Shown: positions 43,413 through 52,853 of the stretch, one piece after another
How positions within the stretch are numbered: the first letter of the stretch is position 1
Layout: each line of letters starts with the position of its first letter
The notes under the pieces: model-generated
What the model was told of the DNA's origin: nothing
The model's database searches: none
Seen by the model: only the letters and a program-made list of their open reading frames with translations
Translations under genes and position numbers: made by a program
Source of the DNA: GCA-2705995 sp965661625
GTDB lineage: Bacteria; Bacteroidota; Bacteroidia; Flavobacteriales_G; Salibacteraceae
Assembly (NCBI GenBank): GCA_965661625.1
Contig: CBFIEM010000002.1
Location: 1-64,000 of the forward strand
DNA length: 64,000 nucleotides
Direction of reading: 5' to 3'

Positions 43413-43421
43413 CAATTAAGC

Positions 43422-44201
43422 ATGAAAAATACAACCCTCAATTTACTTATTTTCATTGCAGTGAGTCTTTCATCAATAGGCATGTCGTTCGGACAATCTA
43501 CTGAGGAGAAGGAGATCAAACTCTATTACCGTTCTGATCTAAGTGGTGGAGTATTCATGCATTCCCACGGTTATGGTGCATCATTTCGATACGGACAATA
43601 CCTAACTGGGTTTTCAAAGCGGCTATTTTATGTTGAAATGCTTAACATGAAACATCCCAAAGAATATAAAAGCTTCAATCCTTACTTCAACGATGCTAAA
43701 GGATACTATTATGGAAAGCAGAATTCATTAACCATACTTCGTCCGGGTATCGGCAGAGAACAGACAATCACGGGTAAAGAATTAAATAAAAGTGTCAAAG
43801 TCAGTTACGTATATTCATACGGTCCATCATTTGGTTTTATTAAGCCAATATTTCTCGAAGTTGCTTATTCTAAAATTGATAATCGACCAACTTCCGTTGC
43901 GAGCAGAAATTACGACATAGAAACTGAGGTATTTAATGCAGACTTGCATGATCCAGATAATATTATTGGTCGAGCACCATTTACAACAGGGTTAGGAGAC
44001 TTAGGTATGGCATGGGGAGGTCATGCGCGATTCGCCCTAAATTTTGAGTACGCTCCTGAAGATGAAATGTTGAAGGCCCTTGAAGTAGGTGCAACATTAG
44101 ATGTGTTTGATCGCGAGGTACCCATCATGGAGTCCAGTGAAAACACACAGTATTTTCTGAGCTTCTATGTAAGTTTGTGGTTTGGAAAGAAGAATTTATA
44201 A
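43422..44201 (+). CDS. Conserved outer-membrane beta-barrel-like protein
   Basis: A 259-residue protein with signal peptide (MKNTTLNLLIFIAVSLSSIG, cleavage near FGQ). The mature part alternates aromatic and polar residues in short strands and ends YFLSFYVSLWFGKKNL, as in small outer-membrane barrels. RSDLSGGVFMHSHGYGASFRYG and RPGIGREQTI are likely conserved segments. I do not assign a function. Start at 43422 is preferred over an in-frame TTG that lies within the -7 box. It is 22 bp upstream of lipA and probably co-transcribed with it; I believe this pairing recurs in Bacteroidota. Confidence 0.75.
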   Translation: MKNTTLNLLIFIAVSLSSIGMSFGQSTEEKEIKLYYRSDLSGGVFMHSHGYGASFRYGQYLTGFSKRLFYVEMLNMKHPKEYKSFNPYFNDAKGYYYGKQNSLTILRPGIGREQTITGKELNKSVKVSYVYSYGPSFGFIKPIFLEVAYSKIDNRPTSVASRNYDIETEVFNADLHDPDNIIGRAPFTTGLGDLGMAWGGHARFALNFEYAPEDEMLKALEVGATLDVFDREVPIMESSENTQYFLSFYVSLWFGKKNL

Positions 44202-44223
44202 GTAAAATAGAGTCAAGATATAT

Positions 44224-45144
44224 ATGGATGATATTTTAGCGGTAGCGGACAAAAAGCCGATTTCAGTTCATAATCCAGATGGTAAAATCATGCGGAATAA
44301 ACCAAAGTGGCTGCGTGTAAAATTGCCTACTGGTGCTGATTATCAAAAAGTGAGAGGGATTGTTTCTGAACACAAGCTACATACAATCTGCGAGAGTGGA
44401 AACTGTCCGAACATGGGTGAATGCTGGGGAGCTGGAACTGCTACATTCATGATTTTGGGAAACATTTGTACGCGTTCATGCGGCTTTTGTGCAGTTGCGA
44501 CAGGTAGACCTGATGCCGCTGACCCATTTGAACCACTGCGAGTTGCGAAATCTGTAAAGCTTATGGAGGTCAAGCATTGTGTGCTTACTTCTGTAGATAG
44601 AGATGATCTCAAAGACGGGGGGTCACAAATTTGGGCGGACACAGTCAATGCTGTGAGGAGGCTGAGTCCAAGCACAACTTTAGAAACCTTAATCCCAGAC
44701 TTCAGAGGGGATTGGGATAACCTTCAGCGCGTAATTGATGTTAAGCCGGAAATTGTTTCGCACAACCTAGAAACGGTAAGAAGGTTAACCAAACAAGTTC
44801 GAATTCAAGCAAAATATGATAGATCCTTAGAGGTTTTATTCAGGTTGAAAAAGGCAGGGATGACTACAAAATCTGGAATTATGCTTGGTTTAGGTGAAAC
44901 TGAGGCTGAAATCATAGAAACTATGGACGACCTTCGTGCTGTTGGATGTGATATCCTTACACTTGGACAGTATTTACAACCAACGATGAAACACTTGCCA
45001 GTTGCTGAATTCATTACACCAGAGAAATTTGAAGAATACAAAGAGATTGGTTTGGCTAAAGGCTTTCGCTTTGTTGAAAGTGGACCATTGGTGCGATCTT
45101 CTTACCATGCAGAAAAGCATATTGAGAAGAAAACCGAATTCTAA
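44224..45144 (+). CDS. lipA: Lipoyl synthase
   Basis: A 306-residue radical-SAM enzyme that inserts two sulfurs into octanoyl-protein. Auxiliary cluster ligands are in ICESGNCPNMGECW (CX4CX5C), the SAM cluster is CTRSCGFC (CX3CX2C), and the C-terminal SSY of RSSYHAEKH supplies the serine ligand. SVDRDDLKDGGSQIWA and GLGETEAEI are conserved. Full length. lipB is not in the window. Confidence 0.97.
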   Translation: MDDILAVADKKPISVHNPDGKIMRNKPKWLRVKLPTGADYQKVRGIVSEHKLHTICESGNCPNMGECWGAGTATFMILGNICTRSCGFCAVATGRPDAADPFEPLRVAKSVKLMEVKHCVLTSVDRDDLKDGGSQIWADTVNAVRRLSPSTTLETLIPDFRGDWDNLQRVIDVKPEIVSHNLETVRRLTKQVRIQAKYDRSLEVLFRLKKAGMTTKSGIMLGLGETEAEIIETMDDLRAVGCDILTLGQYLQPTMKHLPVAEFITPEKFEEYKEIGLAKGFRFVESGPLVRSSYHAEKHIEKKTEF

Positions 45145-45267
45145 AACATTTCGCCCTTCTACGTTGTCTAACTTATCATTGAGAACATTTGACTTATAAA
45201 AAATGTTAAAAATTATGTATTTTGGCGCTTCCATTTGGGGTTGCCCCACACATTGAAATATAACGAT

Positions 45268-48200
45268 ATGAAAATTAGAGTTTTACTTGGTTCGGTTGCA
45301 TTCATAGCAATAGGTGCTGCCGCTTACTTAATGACGAATCAAAGTTCTGATTCACGTCTATATGAACCGAAGTCTGCTGAAGCTTCTGCCAACGATGAAA
45401 CGTATGGTGGAATGGGCGGTCAGGAGTATTTTGACCAGTTCCGTTCAAACTATCATACAGGAGAAGTAAATCCTCAAGATGCACTTGAGGCTTGGGAAGC
45501 TGTAAAAGTAGAGCAGAGAAAAAGTAGTGGACGTAGTTTAGGACTCCAGTTTAATGAGTTAGGCCCTGATAACATTGGTGGAAGAACTCGCGTTGTTTTG
45601 TTTGATCAAAACGATCCTGACGGTAGAACGATTTGGACAGGCGGAGTGAGTGGAGGACTATTTAAAAGTGTGAACGGAGGTGCCACTTGGGAGGTGCACC
45701 CGGATTTTATAAGTACTGCTAACACACCTTTAGCAGAGTTGTCGCTTCACATTTCGTCTATGTGTCAAACACCAAATGGAGATATCTACGTAGGAACAGG
45801 TTCAACATTTGAAGGATCGGCAAGTGGTCCTGGTCGAGGTGTTTACAAATCTACCGATGGTGGAGTTTCTTTTACTCAAATACCATCTACAGTTCCAACT
45901 GCGAATGTAGCAGGAGGACCATGGGCCTACATTAATCGTATGGCAGCAGATGCCGACGGTAACGTATATGCAGGGACAAATACAGGGCTTCGTGTTACAA
46001 CAGATGGTGGTCAAACTTGGTTTAACCCAGTAAACATAACAGATGGAAATTGCCTTACGAAGGCAACCAGCCGAGTGGCTGATATTGAAATTAATGCAGA
46101 TGGTCGTTTGTATGTTGTTGCTGGTTCTCAGCTTCACTACTCTGATGACCCTACAACTGATTGCTCTTATTCAACAGCAACAGGATTTAATGGCAAGCAA
46201 CGTTGTGATGTAGCTATCGCTCCATCAAATGAAAACAGGATGTATTCTATAGTTGTAAGTGGAGGGTTTTTAGATGGAATAATTATGTCTGACGATGCTG
46301 GTGAATCATGGGTGCCTCACAGTCCTGCGGCTCCGTCAACGGCTATTGATTCGACATTTGCTTTATTTGGTGATAATGGTCAAGGAAATTACGATTTATG
46401 TATCACTGTTTCTCCAATAAATGAGGACCGTATATTTGTTGGAGGGGTGCAGTTCTATTACATTGATGGATCATGGACGCGAGCAGCAGAATGGTTCCTA
46501 ACGCCGACGAATCCATTTTATGTGCATGCCGATGCACATTACCTTAAGTTTGACCCGAACAATCCAAACCGCTTATTCATAGCGAGTGATGGTGGTATAG
46601 GAATTACTGAAAATGCCAACGATCAAACGCCGACTTTTGTAACGGCAAACCGTGGTTACAATGTAACACAGTTCTATGCTATGTCTTTTGCCCCTGATGG
46701 AAGGGTGATTGCAGGAGCTCAAGATAATGGTACGTTGTTAGTTGATCCAAATAACGCAGGTAACTCACAATCTGGTGTTGAAATTGGTGGTGGTGATGGA
46801 ATGGGGAACGATGTTTCGCAATTGGTACCAGTTGCATTTATTTCCTCTCAAAATGGAAACGTGACAAGGGTAGAAGAAGGTGGTCAAGGGACTTTCTTAG
46901 GAAGTTTTGCTGGACCATTCGTAACACGCATCCGACTTTGGGAGTCTTTCAATGACCCAACAAGTAAAGATTCATTGACATTCAACGCAGATGAGGTTCG
47001 CCTAGGCATAGGGTCTGGTGATGATACGAGAAGGATATTTTCAGGTACGTTAACACCGCCCCAGTCAGCTGCAGTAATTACACCCGGAAGTGTTCGTTTT
47101 GAAGCAGGAACTCAAGTTGCTGAAGATCCAGACGGAGATGGAAGTTTAACAGATATTTCGGGAGATAGCATTGGAGTATTCGACTATTCAAATTACTCAT
47201 ATACATTTACACTTCCTACAGCACCTGCTCAAGGATTGTTGGTGTACGGATTTTTCACAGCGACATATCAAACTGGAGATACCCTTTTCTTATTCAGCGA
47301 AACAAGAGATTTCCCGTTTGAGTATGAGCTGCCAATTGATTTGAACGAAGGAGATTCAATTCGTATTCAAGATCCATTTCAATCAATACTTGCGATTAGC
47401 ACGAGCCAAGGTGCAGCACTAACGAGAGATGCATTAAGGGTTGGCATTCCATCTTGGTTTACAGTTCCTGGAATAGGTGGAGGTGTTACATGTATAGAGT
47501 TTACCTCTGATGGAAATACTGCATTTATTGGGACATTCAGTGGGCTTTATCGTGTTTCAGGCCTGAATAATTGGTACCACGATTCGGTTATGGCAGATGT
47601 TACAACAACTACCTTGCTTCGTGCAAACACGAGGGTGTCTGGGATTGCAATTAATCCTCATGATGAAGAGCGCATTATTTATACTACAGGTCAATTCGGT
47701 AGTCCAAATGGGAATGCATTTGAGTTGGTAAATGCATTGTCAGCGGCATCTTCAGCTGGAGTAACTGTAAGGAATCTTCAGGGGAATTTACCAGCAATGC
47801 CCGTGTATGATGCAGAATATAACATCGCAGAAGATAACTCAGAAGTTGTGCTGTTAGGAACAGAGTTTGGCTTATGGGGAACTGATAATGTATCAAGCAA
47901 TCCAGTAGTGTGGTCAGATCAAAGTGGATCTATGGCTAATGTGATGGTTCTTGAGATTCGTCAGCAGCAACGCCCATCTTGGTTAGCCGCTAACTTCGAT
48001 GCATTTTACGTAGCTACGCACGGAAGAGGAATGTGGACTACAAGTACACTTGTAGGCCAGCCGAGTTCAACTCCAGACTATGGAGCATGGAATGATGATG
48101 AGTTTGAAGCAAGTGTTGGAATATTCCCAAACCCTGCTGTAAATCATACTACGTTAACATTTGACCTGGCGACAGCAAGCCCTGTGGATATTCGCATTAT

Positions 48201-48363
48201 GAACCTAGAAGGTCGTATAGTGAAAACAGTAAATGAAAGAACGTTCCAAGCAGGTGAAAATAGCCTTCAAATCAGTACAACTGATTTAGCTGGAGGAACA
48301 TATTTTGTAGCTGCTAGAGCAGGAGAAGCTTATGGAGTAGCTAAGCTTGTTGTAGTGAAATAG
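45268..48363 (+). CDS. Large secreted BNR/VPS10-like propeller protein with T9SS sorting domain
   Basis: A 1031-residue protein. The N-terminus (KIRVLLGSVAFIAIGAAAYLM) is a signal or anchor helix, without a lipobox. From ~95 a beta-propeller of BNR/sortilin type starts: NELGPDNIGGRTRVV, WTGGVSGGLFKSVNGGATW, GVYKSTDGGVSF and later VTTDGGQTW, IMSDDAGESWVPH, each an Asp-box or relative. A second propeller-like part is around 730-930 (FIGTFSGLYRVSG, YVATHGRGMWTTS). In between lies a ~200-residue beta insert. The last ~85 residues are a type A T9SS sorting domain (GIFPNPAVNHTTL ... GGTYFVAARAG). Role: unknown, cell-surface binding or hydrolysis. The ATG at 45268 is chosen as it starts the signal helix. 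A near-consensus TATTTTG lies at 45218. Ends in a terminator. Confidence 0.9.
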   Translation: MKIRVLLGSVAFIAIGAAAYLMTNQSSDSRLYEPKSAEASANDETYGGMGGQEYFDQFRSNYHTGEVNPQDALEAWEAVKVEQRKSSGRSLGLQFNELGPDNIGGRTRVVLFDQNDPDGRTIWTGGVSGGLFKSVNGGATWEVHPDFISTANTPLAELSLHISSMCQTPNGDIYVGTGSTFEGSASGPGRGVYKSTDGGVSFTQIPSTVPTANVAGGPWAYINRMAADADGNVYAGTNTGLRVTTDGGQTWFNPVNITDGNCLTKATSRVADIEINADGRLYVVAGSQLHYSDDPTTDCSYSTATGFNGKQRCDVAIAPSNENRMYSIVVSGGFLDGIIMSDDAGESWVPHSPAAPSTAIDSTFALFGDNGQGNYDLCITVSPINEDRIFVGGVQFYYIDGSWTRAAEWFLTPTNPFYVHADAHYLKFDPNNPNRLFIASDGGIGITENANDQTPTFVTANRGYNVTQFYAMSFAPDGRVIAGAQDNGTLLVDPNNAGNSQSGVEIGGGDGMGNDVSQLVPVAFISSQNGNVTRVEEGGQGTFLGSFAGPFVTRIRLWESFNDPTSKDSLTFNADEVRLGIGSGDDTRRIFSGTLTPPQSAAVITPGSVRFEAGTQVAEDPDGDGSLTDISGDSIGVFDYSNYSYTFTLPTAPAQGLLVYGFFTATYQTGDTLFLFSETRDFPFEYELPIDLNEGDSIRIQDPFQSILAISTSQGAALTRDALRVGIPSWFTVPGIGGGVTCIEFTSDGNTAFIGTFSGLYRVSGLNNWYHDSVMADVTTTTLLRANTRVSGIAINPHDEERIIYTTGQFGSPNGNAFELVNALSAASSAGVTVRNLQGNLPAMPVYDAEYNIAEDNSEVVLLGTEFGLWGTDNVSSNPVVWSDQSGSMANVMVLEIRQQQRPSWLAANFDAFYVATHGRGMWTTSTLVGQPSSTPDYGAWNDDEFEASVGIFPNPAVNHTTLTFDLATASPVDIRIMNLEGRIVKTVNERTFQAGENSLQISTTDLAGGTYFVAARAGEAYGVAKLVVVK

Positions 48364-48384
48364 TTAGATTAGTATTCAATATGT

Positions 48385-48413
48385 AAAGGCCCTTCAATTT
48401 AAGGGCCTTTTTT
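48385..48413 (+). terminator. Intrinsic terminator after the propeller gene
   Basis: A 10-bp perfect stem AAAGGCCCTT/AAGGGCCTTT with a 6-nt loop and six T. Confidence 0.85.
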
Positions 48414-48425
48414 GTTTATAGCTGT

Positions 48426-48433
48426 TAACTTTG
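48426..48433 (+). promoter_or_regulatory. Putative -7 box of gap
   Basis: TAACTTTG, an exact TAnnTTTG, 17 nt before the gap ATG and just behind the terminator. The -33 region falls inside the terminator hairpin and has no TTG at the right distance. Confidence 0.45.
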
Positions 48434-48450
48434 CAGAGAAATATTAGCTC

Positions 48451-49449
48451 ATGGGAAAACGACGAATAGCAATTAATGGTTTTGGACGCATTGGCAGAAC
48501 GCTAATGCGTGTGTTGCAAAATTCAAGTGAAATTGAAGTTGTAGCAATAAACGACTTGGCGGATATCAAAACATTGAGCCATTTATTGAAGTATGATTCC
48601 ATTCATGGTAGGTATCCTGATGATGTAATAATTGATGGAGATTTTTTGCTTATCGGAGATTTGAGGGTACGTTTCTTCCATGAACAAAATCCAGCTGAGT
48701 TACCATGGTCAGGGTTGAACATTGATGTTGTTGTAGAGTGTACAGGTCACTTTAGAACAATGGAAGGAGCTGGTAAGCATATCGCAGCAGGTGCGGGTAA
48801 GGTTATTATTTCCGCTCCGGCGCAAGATGCTCGTATTAAAACGATTTGCATGGGTATAAATGACTCTATTCTTGAGAGTAGTGATATCATTATCTCCAAT
48901 GCATCATGTACAACAAACTCTGCAGCACCACTTGTACATGTGATGAAAGAGTTAGGTGTAATAGAGTCTGCCTACATTACAACTGTGCATTCTTATACCA
49001 ATGATCAGCGTTTACATGATACGCCACACCGTGATTTAAGAAGAGCTCGTGCGGCGGCATTATCAATAGTGCCTACAACAACTGGCGCAGCAAAGGCTAT
49101 TACCAAAATTTTTCCAGAGTTAGATGGTATAACAGGAGGGGCAGGTATTCGGGTTCCCGTGCCCAATGGTTCTTTAACAGATATGAATTTTGTTCTTAAA
49201 GAGTCTCTAACTGAAGCCGTTGTAAATGCCGCATTTAAAAAAGCTGCAGAGGGAACTCTAAAGGGAGTCCTTCAGTATACGGAAGACCCCCTAGTCAGTG
49301 TAGATGTTATTGACAACCCCCACTCGTCAATTTTTGACGCCCAGCTTACCTCAGTAATTGGTAAAATGGTTAAGGTTGTGGGCTGGTATGATAATGAGTT
49401 TGGTTACTCAAATAGACTAAAAGATTTGATTCTTAAAATTACTTCCTGA
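48451..49449 (+). CDS. gap: Glyceraldehyde-3-phosphate dehydrogenase
   Basis: A 332-residue GAPDH. NAD-binding INGFGRIGRTLMR (9-21) with Asp35 after the second strand (NDLAD), which favours NAD. Catalytic Cys153 in SNASCTTNSAAP, partner His in TTVHSYTNDQ, and WYDNEFGYSNRL at the C-terminus. The final 11 bp overlap the convergent TlpA-like gene. Separate transcript with its own -7 box. Whether this is the glycolytic or a second copy cannot be judged from the window. Confidence 0.96.
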   Translation: MGKRRIAINGFGRIGRTLMRVLQNSSEIEVVAINDLADIKTLSHLLKYDSIHGRYPDDVIIDGDFLLIGDLRVRFFHEQNPAELPWSGLNIDVVVECTGHFRTMEGAGKHIAAGAGKVIISAPAQDARIKTICMGINDSILESSDIIISNASCTTNSAAPLVHVMKELGVIESAYITTVHSYTNDQRLHDTPHRDLRRARAAALSIVPTTTGAAKAITKIFPELDGITGGAGIRVPVPNGSLTDMNFVLKESLTEAVVNAAFKKAAEGTLKGVLQYTEDPLVSVDVIDNPHSSIFDAQLTSVIGKMVKVVGWYDNEFGYSNRLKDLILKITS

Positions 49450-50569
49450 AGAGTTCGGCAAGTTTATTTCCAAGTTCTGGACCACGAAGGTTTTTAGCAA
49501 TTATTTCTCCTTCAGGGCTTACTAATAACGAAAATGGAATAGACCTTACCTGAAATAAATTTGCTGCACTAGACTGCCATCCTTTTAGGTCACTAACGTG
49601 ATAGGGCCATATTAGGTTGTCCTCTTGTATAGCTTGTATCCAGCGCTCTTTTCCTGTTCCTTTTTGTTGAGGAAGCCCGTCTAAAGAGACGCTGTAAACT
49701 GTGAAGCCGTCATCTTTGTACTCATTGTACATCCTTACGACGTTTGGATTTTCATCGCGACATGGACGACACCATGATGCCCAAAAATCGATAAGGACAT
49801 AACTCCCTCTCAATTCTGAAAGTTTCATAACCTCACCCATAGGGTTGGGTAAGGCAATTTCAGGAGCCTGACTTCCTATTGCGGTTTTTCTCCATCCTTC
49901 CACTCGGGACGAAAGATTATTTGTGTAATCAGAGTTGGGAAGTGAATTGTTCAAGACTGTGCTTACCCTATCAAAATAGTCGAATTCCTTCTCAGGGTCA
50001 AGTTGCTCAACAACTGCTAAGTTGACCTTAGAGTCAGGATGGTTATCAATCAACGTTTTAATTTTTTCCGAGTAGTCGTTCTTGAGTTTTTGTTGCACCT
50101 GAAGCGTTTGCATAAACCCACCTTGGTCTCTGTTTTGACTGTATGCTTGTAGCTCTTGTTTTAGCGAGTCAAGTTGTTGGTAATGACGGAACTGTGTCAT
50201 TAAAAAAGTACGATAGTACTTTGCCTCGGCTGAACCACTCACCGTAAAGTCGGTATTGAGGTTAGCAGCATTTCCAGTTACTTTTAGTTGATCATTGGGC
50301 TCCAAAACCAAGTTAATGGTGTTTGAAGGACCATACCCTAACTGAAAAAAACCAAAGGAGTTGATAGAAGTACTAACTATAAATGAGCCATCATCATCCA
50401 CATCAATTGTATCTACGGATATCGGCTGAGCATTAGTTAAACGCTGAAGTACAAGTTGTTTATTCGTTACATTTTCTAGGTTTCCAGAAATGGTAATGTT
50501 CCCTTCTTGCTCTGAACTGCAGGCCATAAAAACACCTGCTACTAATAGATAGATTATATTGATTTTCAT
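49439..50569 (-). CDS. TlpA-like thioredoxin lipoprotein with DUF4369-like N-terminus
   Basis: A 376-residue envelope thiol-disulfide protein. Lipobox VFMAC (Cys ~17). The N-terminal ~110 residues (ITISGNLENVTNKQLVLQRL, DDDGSFIVSTSI) look like the DUF4369 beta domain common in Bacteroidota TlpA proteins. A helical linker follows (~115-240), then the thioredoxin domain from GSQAPEIALPNPMGEV with active site WCRPC in FWASWCRPCRDENPN, and cis-Pro in VRSIPFSLLV. It is a paralog of the shorter protein at 8299-8880. It overlaps gatB by 4 bp at its start and gap by 11 bp at its 3' end. Confidence 0.9.
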   Translation of the reverse strand: MKINIIYLLVAGVFMACSSEQEGNITISGNLENVTNKQLVLQRLTNAQPISVDTIDVDDDGSFIVSTSINSFGFFQLGYGPSNTINLVLEPNDQLKVTGNAANLNTDFTVSGSAEAKYYRTFLMTQFRHYQQLDSLKQELQAYSQNRDQGGFMQTLQVQQKLKNDYSEKIKTLIDNHPDSKVNLAVVEQLDPEKEFDYFDRVSTVLNNSLPNSDYTNNLSSRVEGWRKTAIGSQAPEIALPNPMGEVMKLSELRGSYVLIDFWASWCRPCRDENPNVVRMYNEYKDDGFTVYSVSLDGLPQQKGTGKERWIQAIQEDNLIWPYHVSDLKGWQSSAANLFQVRSIPFSLLVSPEGEIIAKNLRGPELGNKLAELFRK

Positions 50570-52017
50570 CCTTCAAGTTTTTGACGAAGTAGTTGATTTG
50601 ATTTCTTGGGGTCAGCCTTCCCACGAGATACTTTCATTAATTGCCCCATAAAAAAACCGAGCAATTTTTTCTCACCATTGCGATAACGCTCAAGTTCTGA
50701 TGGATTTTCTCGCATGATTGAATCAATAAACTCACTAAGAGAGTCTTCATTGCTGTCTTGAATGAGGTCAAGTTTTTTGGCAAGCTCTTCCACATTGCTT
50801 TCAGGTGACGCACAAAGTGCTGGAAATAACTGCGAAGAAGCTATAGAATGCGACACTTTTCCAGCACTTATTAGTTCAATTAAAGCTGCAATATGCGATG
50901 GTTTCAATGGGAAATTACTGATGTGGATAGCACGGTCATTAAGAAACGATTTAACCTCACCCATAACCCAATTTGCAGCAGACTTATGTTCATTGGTTAA
51001 TCCAATTAACTCTTCAAAGAAAAGAGCAACCTCTTTAGAGTCTGTTAAAACGCCAGCATCATAAGCCGAGAGTCCTAATTCTTGAGTGTACTTTTTGTAT
51101 AGTTCATTGGGAAGTGGTGGAAGGGTGGATTTAACCTCATTAATATCTTCCTGTGAAATGTAAACAGGTTGTAAATCGGGTTCAGGGAAATATCGGTAGT
51201 CATTAGCCATTTCCTTGCTACGCATACTTGTCGTAATTCCAGTATCGGCATGAAAAGTTCGAGTTTCCTGAGGTATGCTTTGTCCAGCTTCAATTGCTTC
51301 AATTTGACGCTTGATTTCAAATTCGATGGCCCGCTGCACATTGCGAATTGAGTTCATGTTTTTAACTTCAACCTTTTGGCCAAATGGGTGATTTCCTTTG
51401 AGTCTCACTGAAATGTTTGCGTCACAGCGAAGCGAACCCTCTTCCATGTTTCCATCACAAATTTCTAGATATCTCACTAATTTGCGGACTTCAGTTACGA
51501 ACTGATAAGCCTCGTCGCTAGTTCTCATATCTGGTTCAGAAACAAGTTCTAACAGAGGAACTCCCGCTCGATTCAAATCTACCAAAGTATTGAATGGGTC
51601 TTGGTCATGGACACTCTTTCCTGAATCCTCTTCCATATGGATTCGAGTGAGTGCGATGTTTCGATCTTGACCGTCAATTTTTATGGTAACATGCCCACCT
51701 GTGCAAATGGGGGTGGTGTCTTGGGTAATTTGATAGCCCTTGGGTAAATCTGCATAGAAGTAGTTTTTTCGAGCAAACTCATTATAGGGTGTGATGTTAC
51801 TTTTACAAGCAAGCCCCAGTTTTATAGCATAAAGAACGCTGTTCTCATTGAGCCTAGGAAGTGTACCTGGGTGGCCCAAAGATATAGCACTAATATTATG
51901 ATTAGGTAGTGATCCATATTCATTTGGGTCACTGGAGAATGCCTTGGAGGCCGTGTGCAGTTGAGCGTGTATTTCTAACCCAATAACTGCCTCGTATTTG
52001 TCGTATACTGTTTCCAT
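50566..52017 (-). CDS. gatB: Asp-tRNA(Asn)/Glu-tRNA(Gln) amidotransferase subunit B
   Basis: A 483-residue GatB, the kinase-transamidase subunit of GatCAB that turns Glu-tRNA(Gln) into Gln-tRNA(Gln). YEAVIGLEIHAQLHT at the start, ANDYRYFPEPDL and LDLIQDSNEDSLSEFIDS in the helical and YqeY-like tail. Length is normal. gatA and gatC are elsewhere. A -7 box lies 11 nt before the ATG, so it may have its own promoter within the lpxK group. Confidence 0.97.
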   Translation of the reverse strand: METVYDKYEAVIGLEIHAQLHTASKAFSSDPNEYGSLPNHNISAISLGHPGTLPRLNENSVLYAIKLGLACKSNITPYNEFARKNYFYADLPKGYQITQDTTPICTGGHVTIKIDGQDRNIALTRIHMEEDSGKSVHDQDPFNTLVDLNRAGVPLLELVSEPDMRTSDEAYQFVTEVRKLVRYLEICDGNMEEGSLRCDANISVRLKGNHPFGQKVEVKNMNSIRNVQRAIEFEIKRQIEAIEAGQSIPQETRTFHADTGITTSMRSKEMANDYRYFPEPDLQPVYISQEDINEVKSTLPPLPNELYKKYTQELGLSAYDAGVLTDSKEVALFFEELIGLTNEHKSAANWVMGEVKSFLNDRAIHISNFPLKPSHIAALIELISAGKVSHSIASSQLFPALCASPESNVEELAKKLDLIQDSNEDSLSEFIDSIMRENPSELERYRNGEKKLLGFFMGQLMKVSRGKADPKKSNQLLRQKLEG

Positions 52018-52028
52018 AATTCAGGGAT

Positions 52029-52036
52029 CAAAAATA
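52029..52036 (-). promoter_or_regulatory. Putative -7 box of gatB
   Basis: TATTTTTG on the minus strand, exact TAnnTTTG, 11 nt before the gatB start. No -33 TTG. Confidence 0.35.
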
Positions 52037-52037
52037 G

Positions 52038-52853
52038 TTAATGCGAGGTAATGAATTTACTAACTAAATGTGTCATTTTATCTGCGGCTTTTGCCGCTGC
52101 CAACTGCACATCCTTGTGCGTTACTTTAACAATCTTTCCAACTACTCCTAAATCCGTTATTACAGAAAGGCCAAGAACTTCAATATTCAAATAGCGGGCT
52201 GCTATTACCTCAGGTACTGTACTCATACCAACAGCATCGCCACCAAGTATGGCGATAGTTTTATATTCTGCAGGCGTTTCAAATGTTGGACCGGTTACTC
52301 CGAAATACACACCTTCTTGGACTGGAATTTCCAACGTTTGAGCAACCTTTTTGAACGAAGTGCGCAACTTTAGGCTGTAAGTTTCACTCATGTCGGGAAA
52401 CCGTGGGCCCTCATTAGAGTTGTTTGGACCAATCAATGGGTTAGACGGAAGGAATAAGCCGATATGATCTCTAATGATCATTATATCACCGATGTTAAAG
52501 TCAGGGTGGGTTCCCCCTGCTGCATTACTGACAATGAGCTGTTCAACTCCTAGCTCTTTCAGAAGGTATACTGGACTAGCAACTTCTTTCATGGAGTACC
52601 CTTCGTAGAAATGAAAACGCCCCTGAAAAGCTATGATCGGAATACCTTTAATCCTTCCAAAAATGAGTTTTCCTTCATGACCAGGAACTGTGCTTTTCGG
52701 AAACCCACCTAGGTTCTCGTAACTTGTTTGCCACTCAACATCAATGGAGTGAACCAAGTCGCCAAGACCTGAGCCAAGGATAATGCCCCATTTTGGTCGC
52801 TCGGAAATGTGCTTACGAATGAAACTGGCTATTGACCTTATTTCTTCGGACAT
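52038..52853 (-). CDS. Purine nucleoside phosphorylase, Asp variant
   Basis: A 271-residue trimeric-type PNP. Phosphate-binding GSGLG (27-31), PGHEGKLIFG, NAAGGTHPDFNIGD; base site E192 in GPTFETPAEY and M210 in VGMSTVPEVI. The residue after LSVIT is Asp234 (usual trimeric 6-oxopurine enzymes have Asn, for instance Asn243 in human PNP). Asp at this place is a feature of 6-aminopurine users such as MTA phosphorylase, so adenosine or MTA may be accepted; inference only. The ATG at 52853 is chosen; it still overlaps the 3' end of lpxK by 41 bp. Confidence 0.9.
   Translation of the reverse strand: MSEEIRSIASFIRKHISERPKWGIILGSGLGDLVHSIDVEWQTSYENLGGFPKSTVPGHEGKLIFGRIKGIPIIAFQGRFHFYEGYSMKEVASPVYLLKELGVEQLIVSNAAGGTHPDFNIGDIMIIRDHIGLFLPSNPLIGPNNSNEGPRFPDMSETYSLKLRTSFKKVAQTLEIPVQEGVYFGVTGPTFETPAEYKTIAILGGDAVGMSTVPEVIAARYLNIEVLGLSVITDLGVVGKIVKVTHKDVQLAAAKAADKMTHLVSKFITSH

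Noticed and set aside
42959..43519. Longer OsmC frame starting at 43519
   Set aside because: The extra 49 residues run across the divergent promoter and the facing gene's signal peptide; the family start is at 43372.
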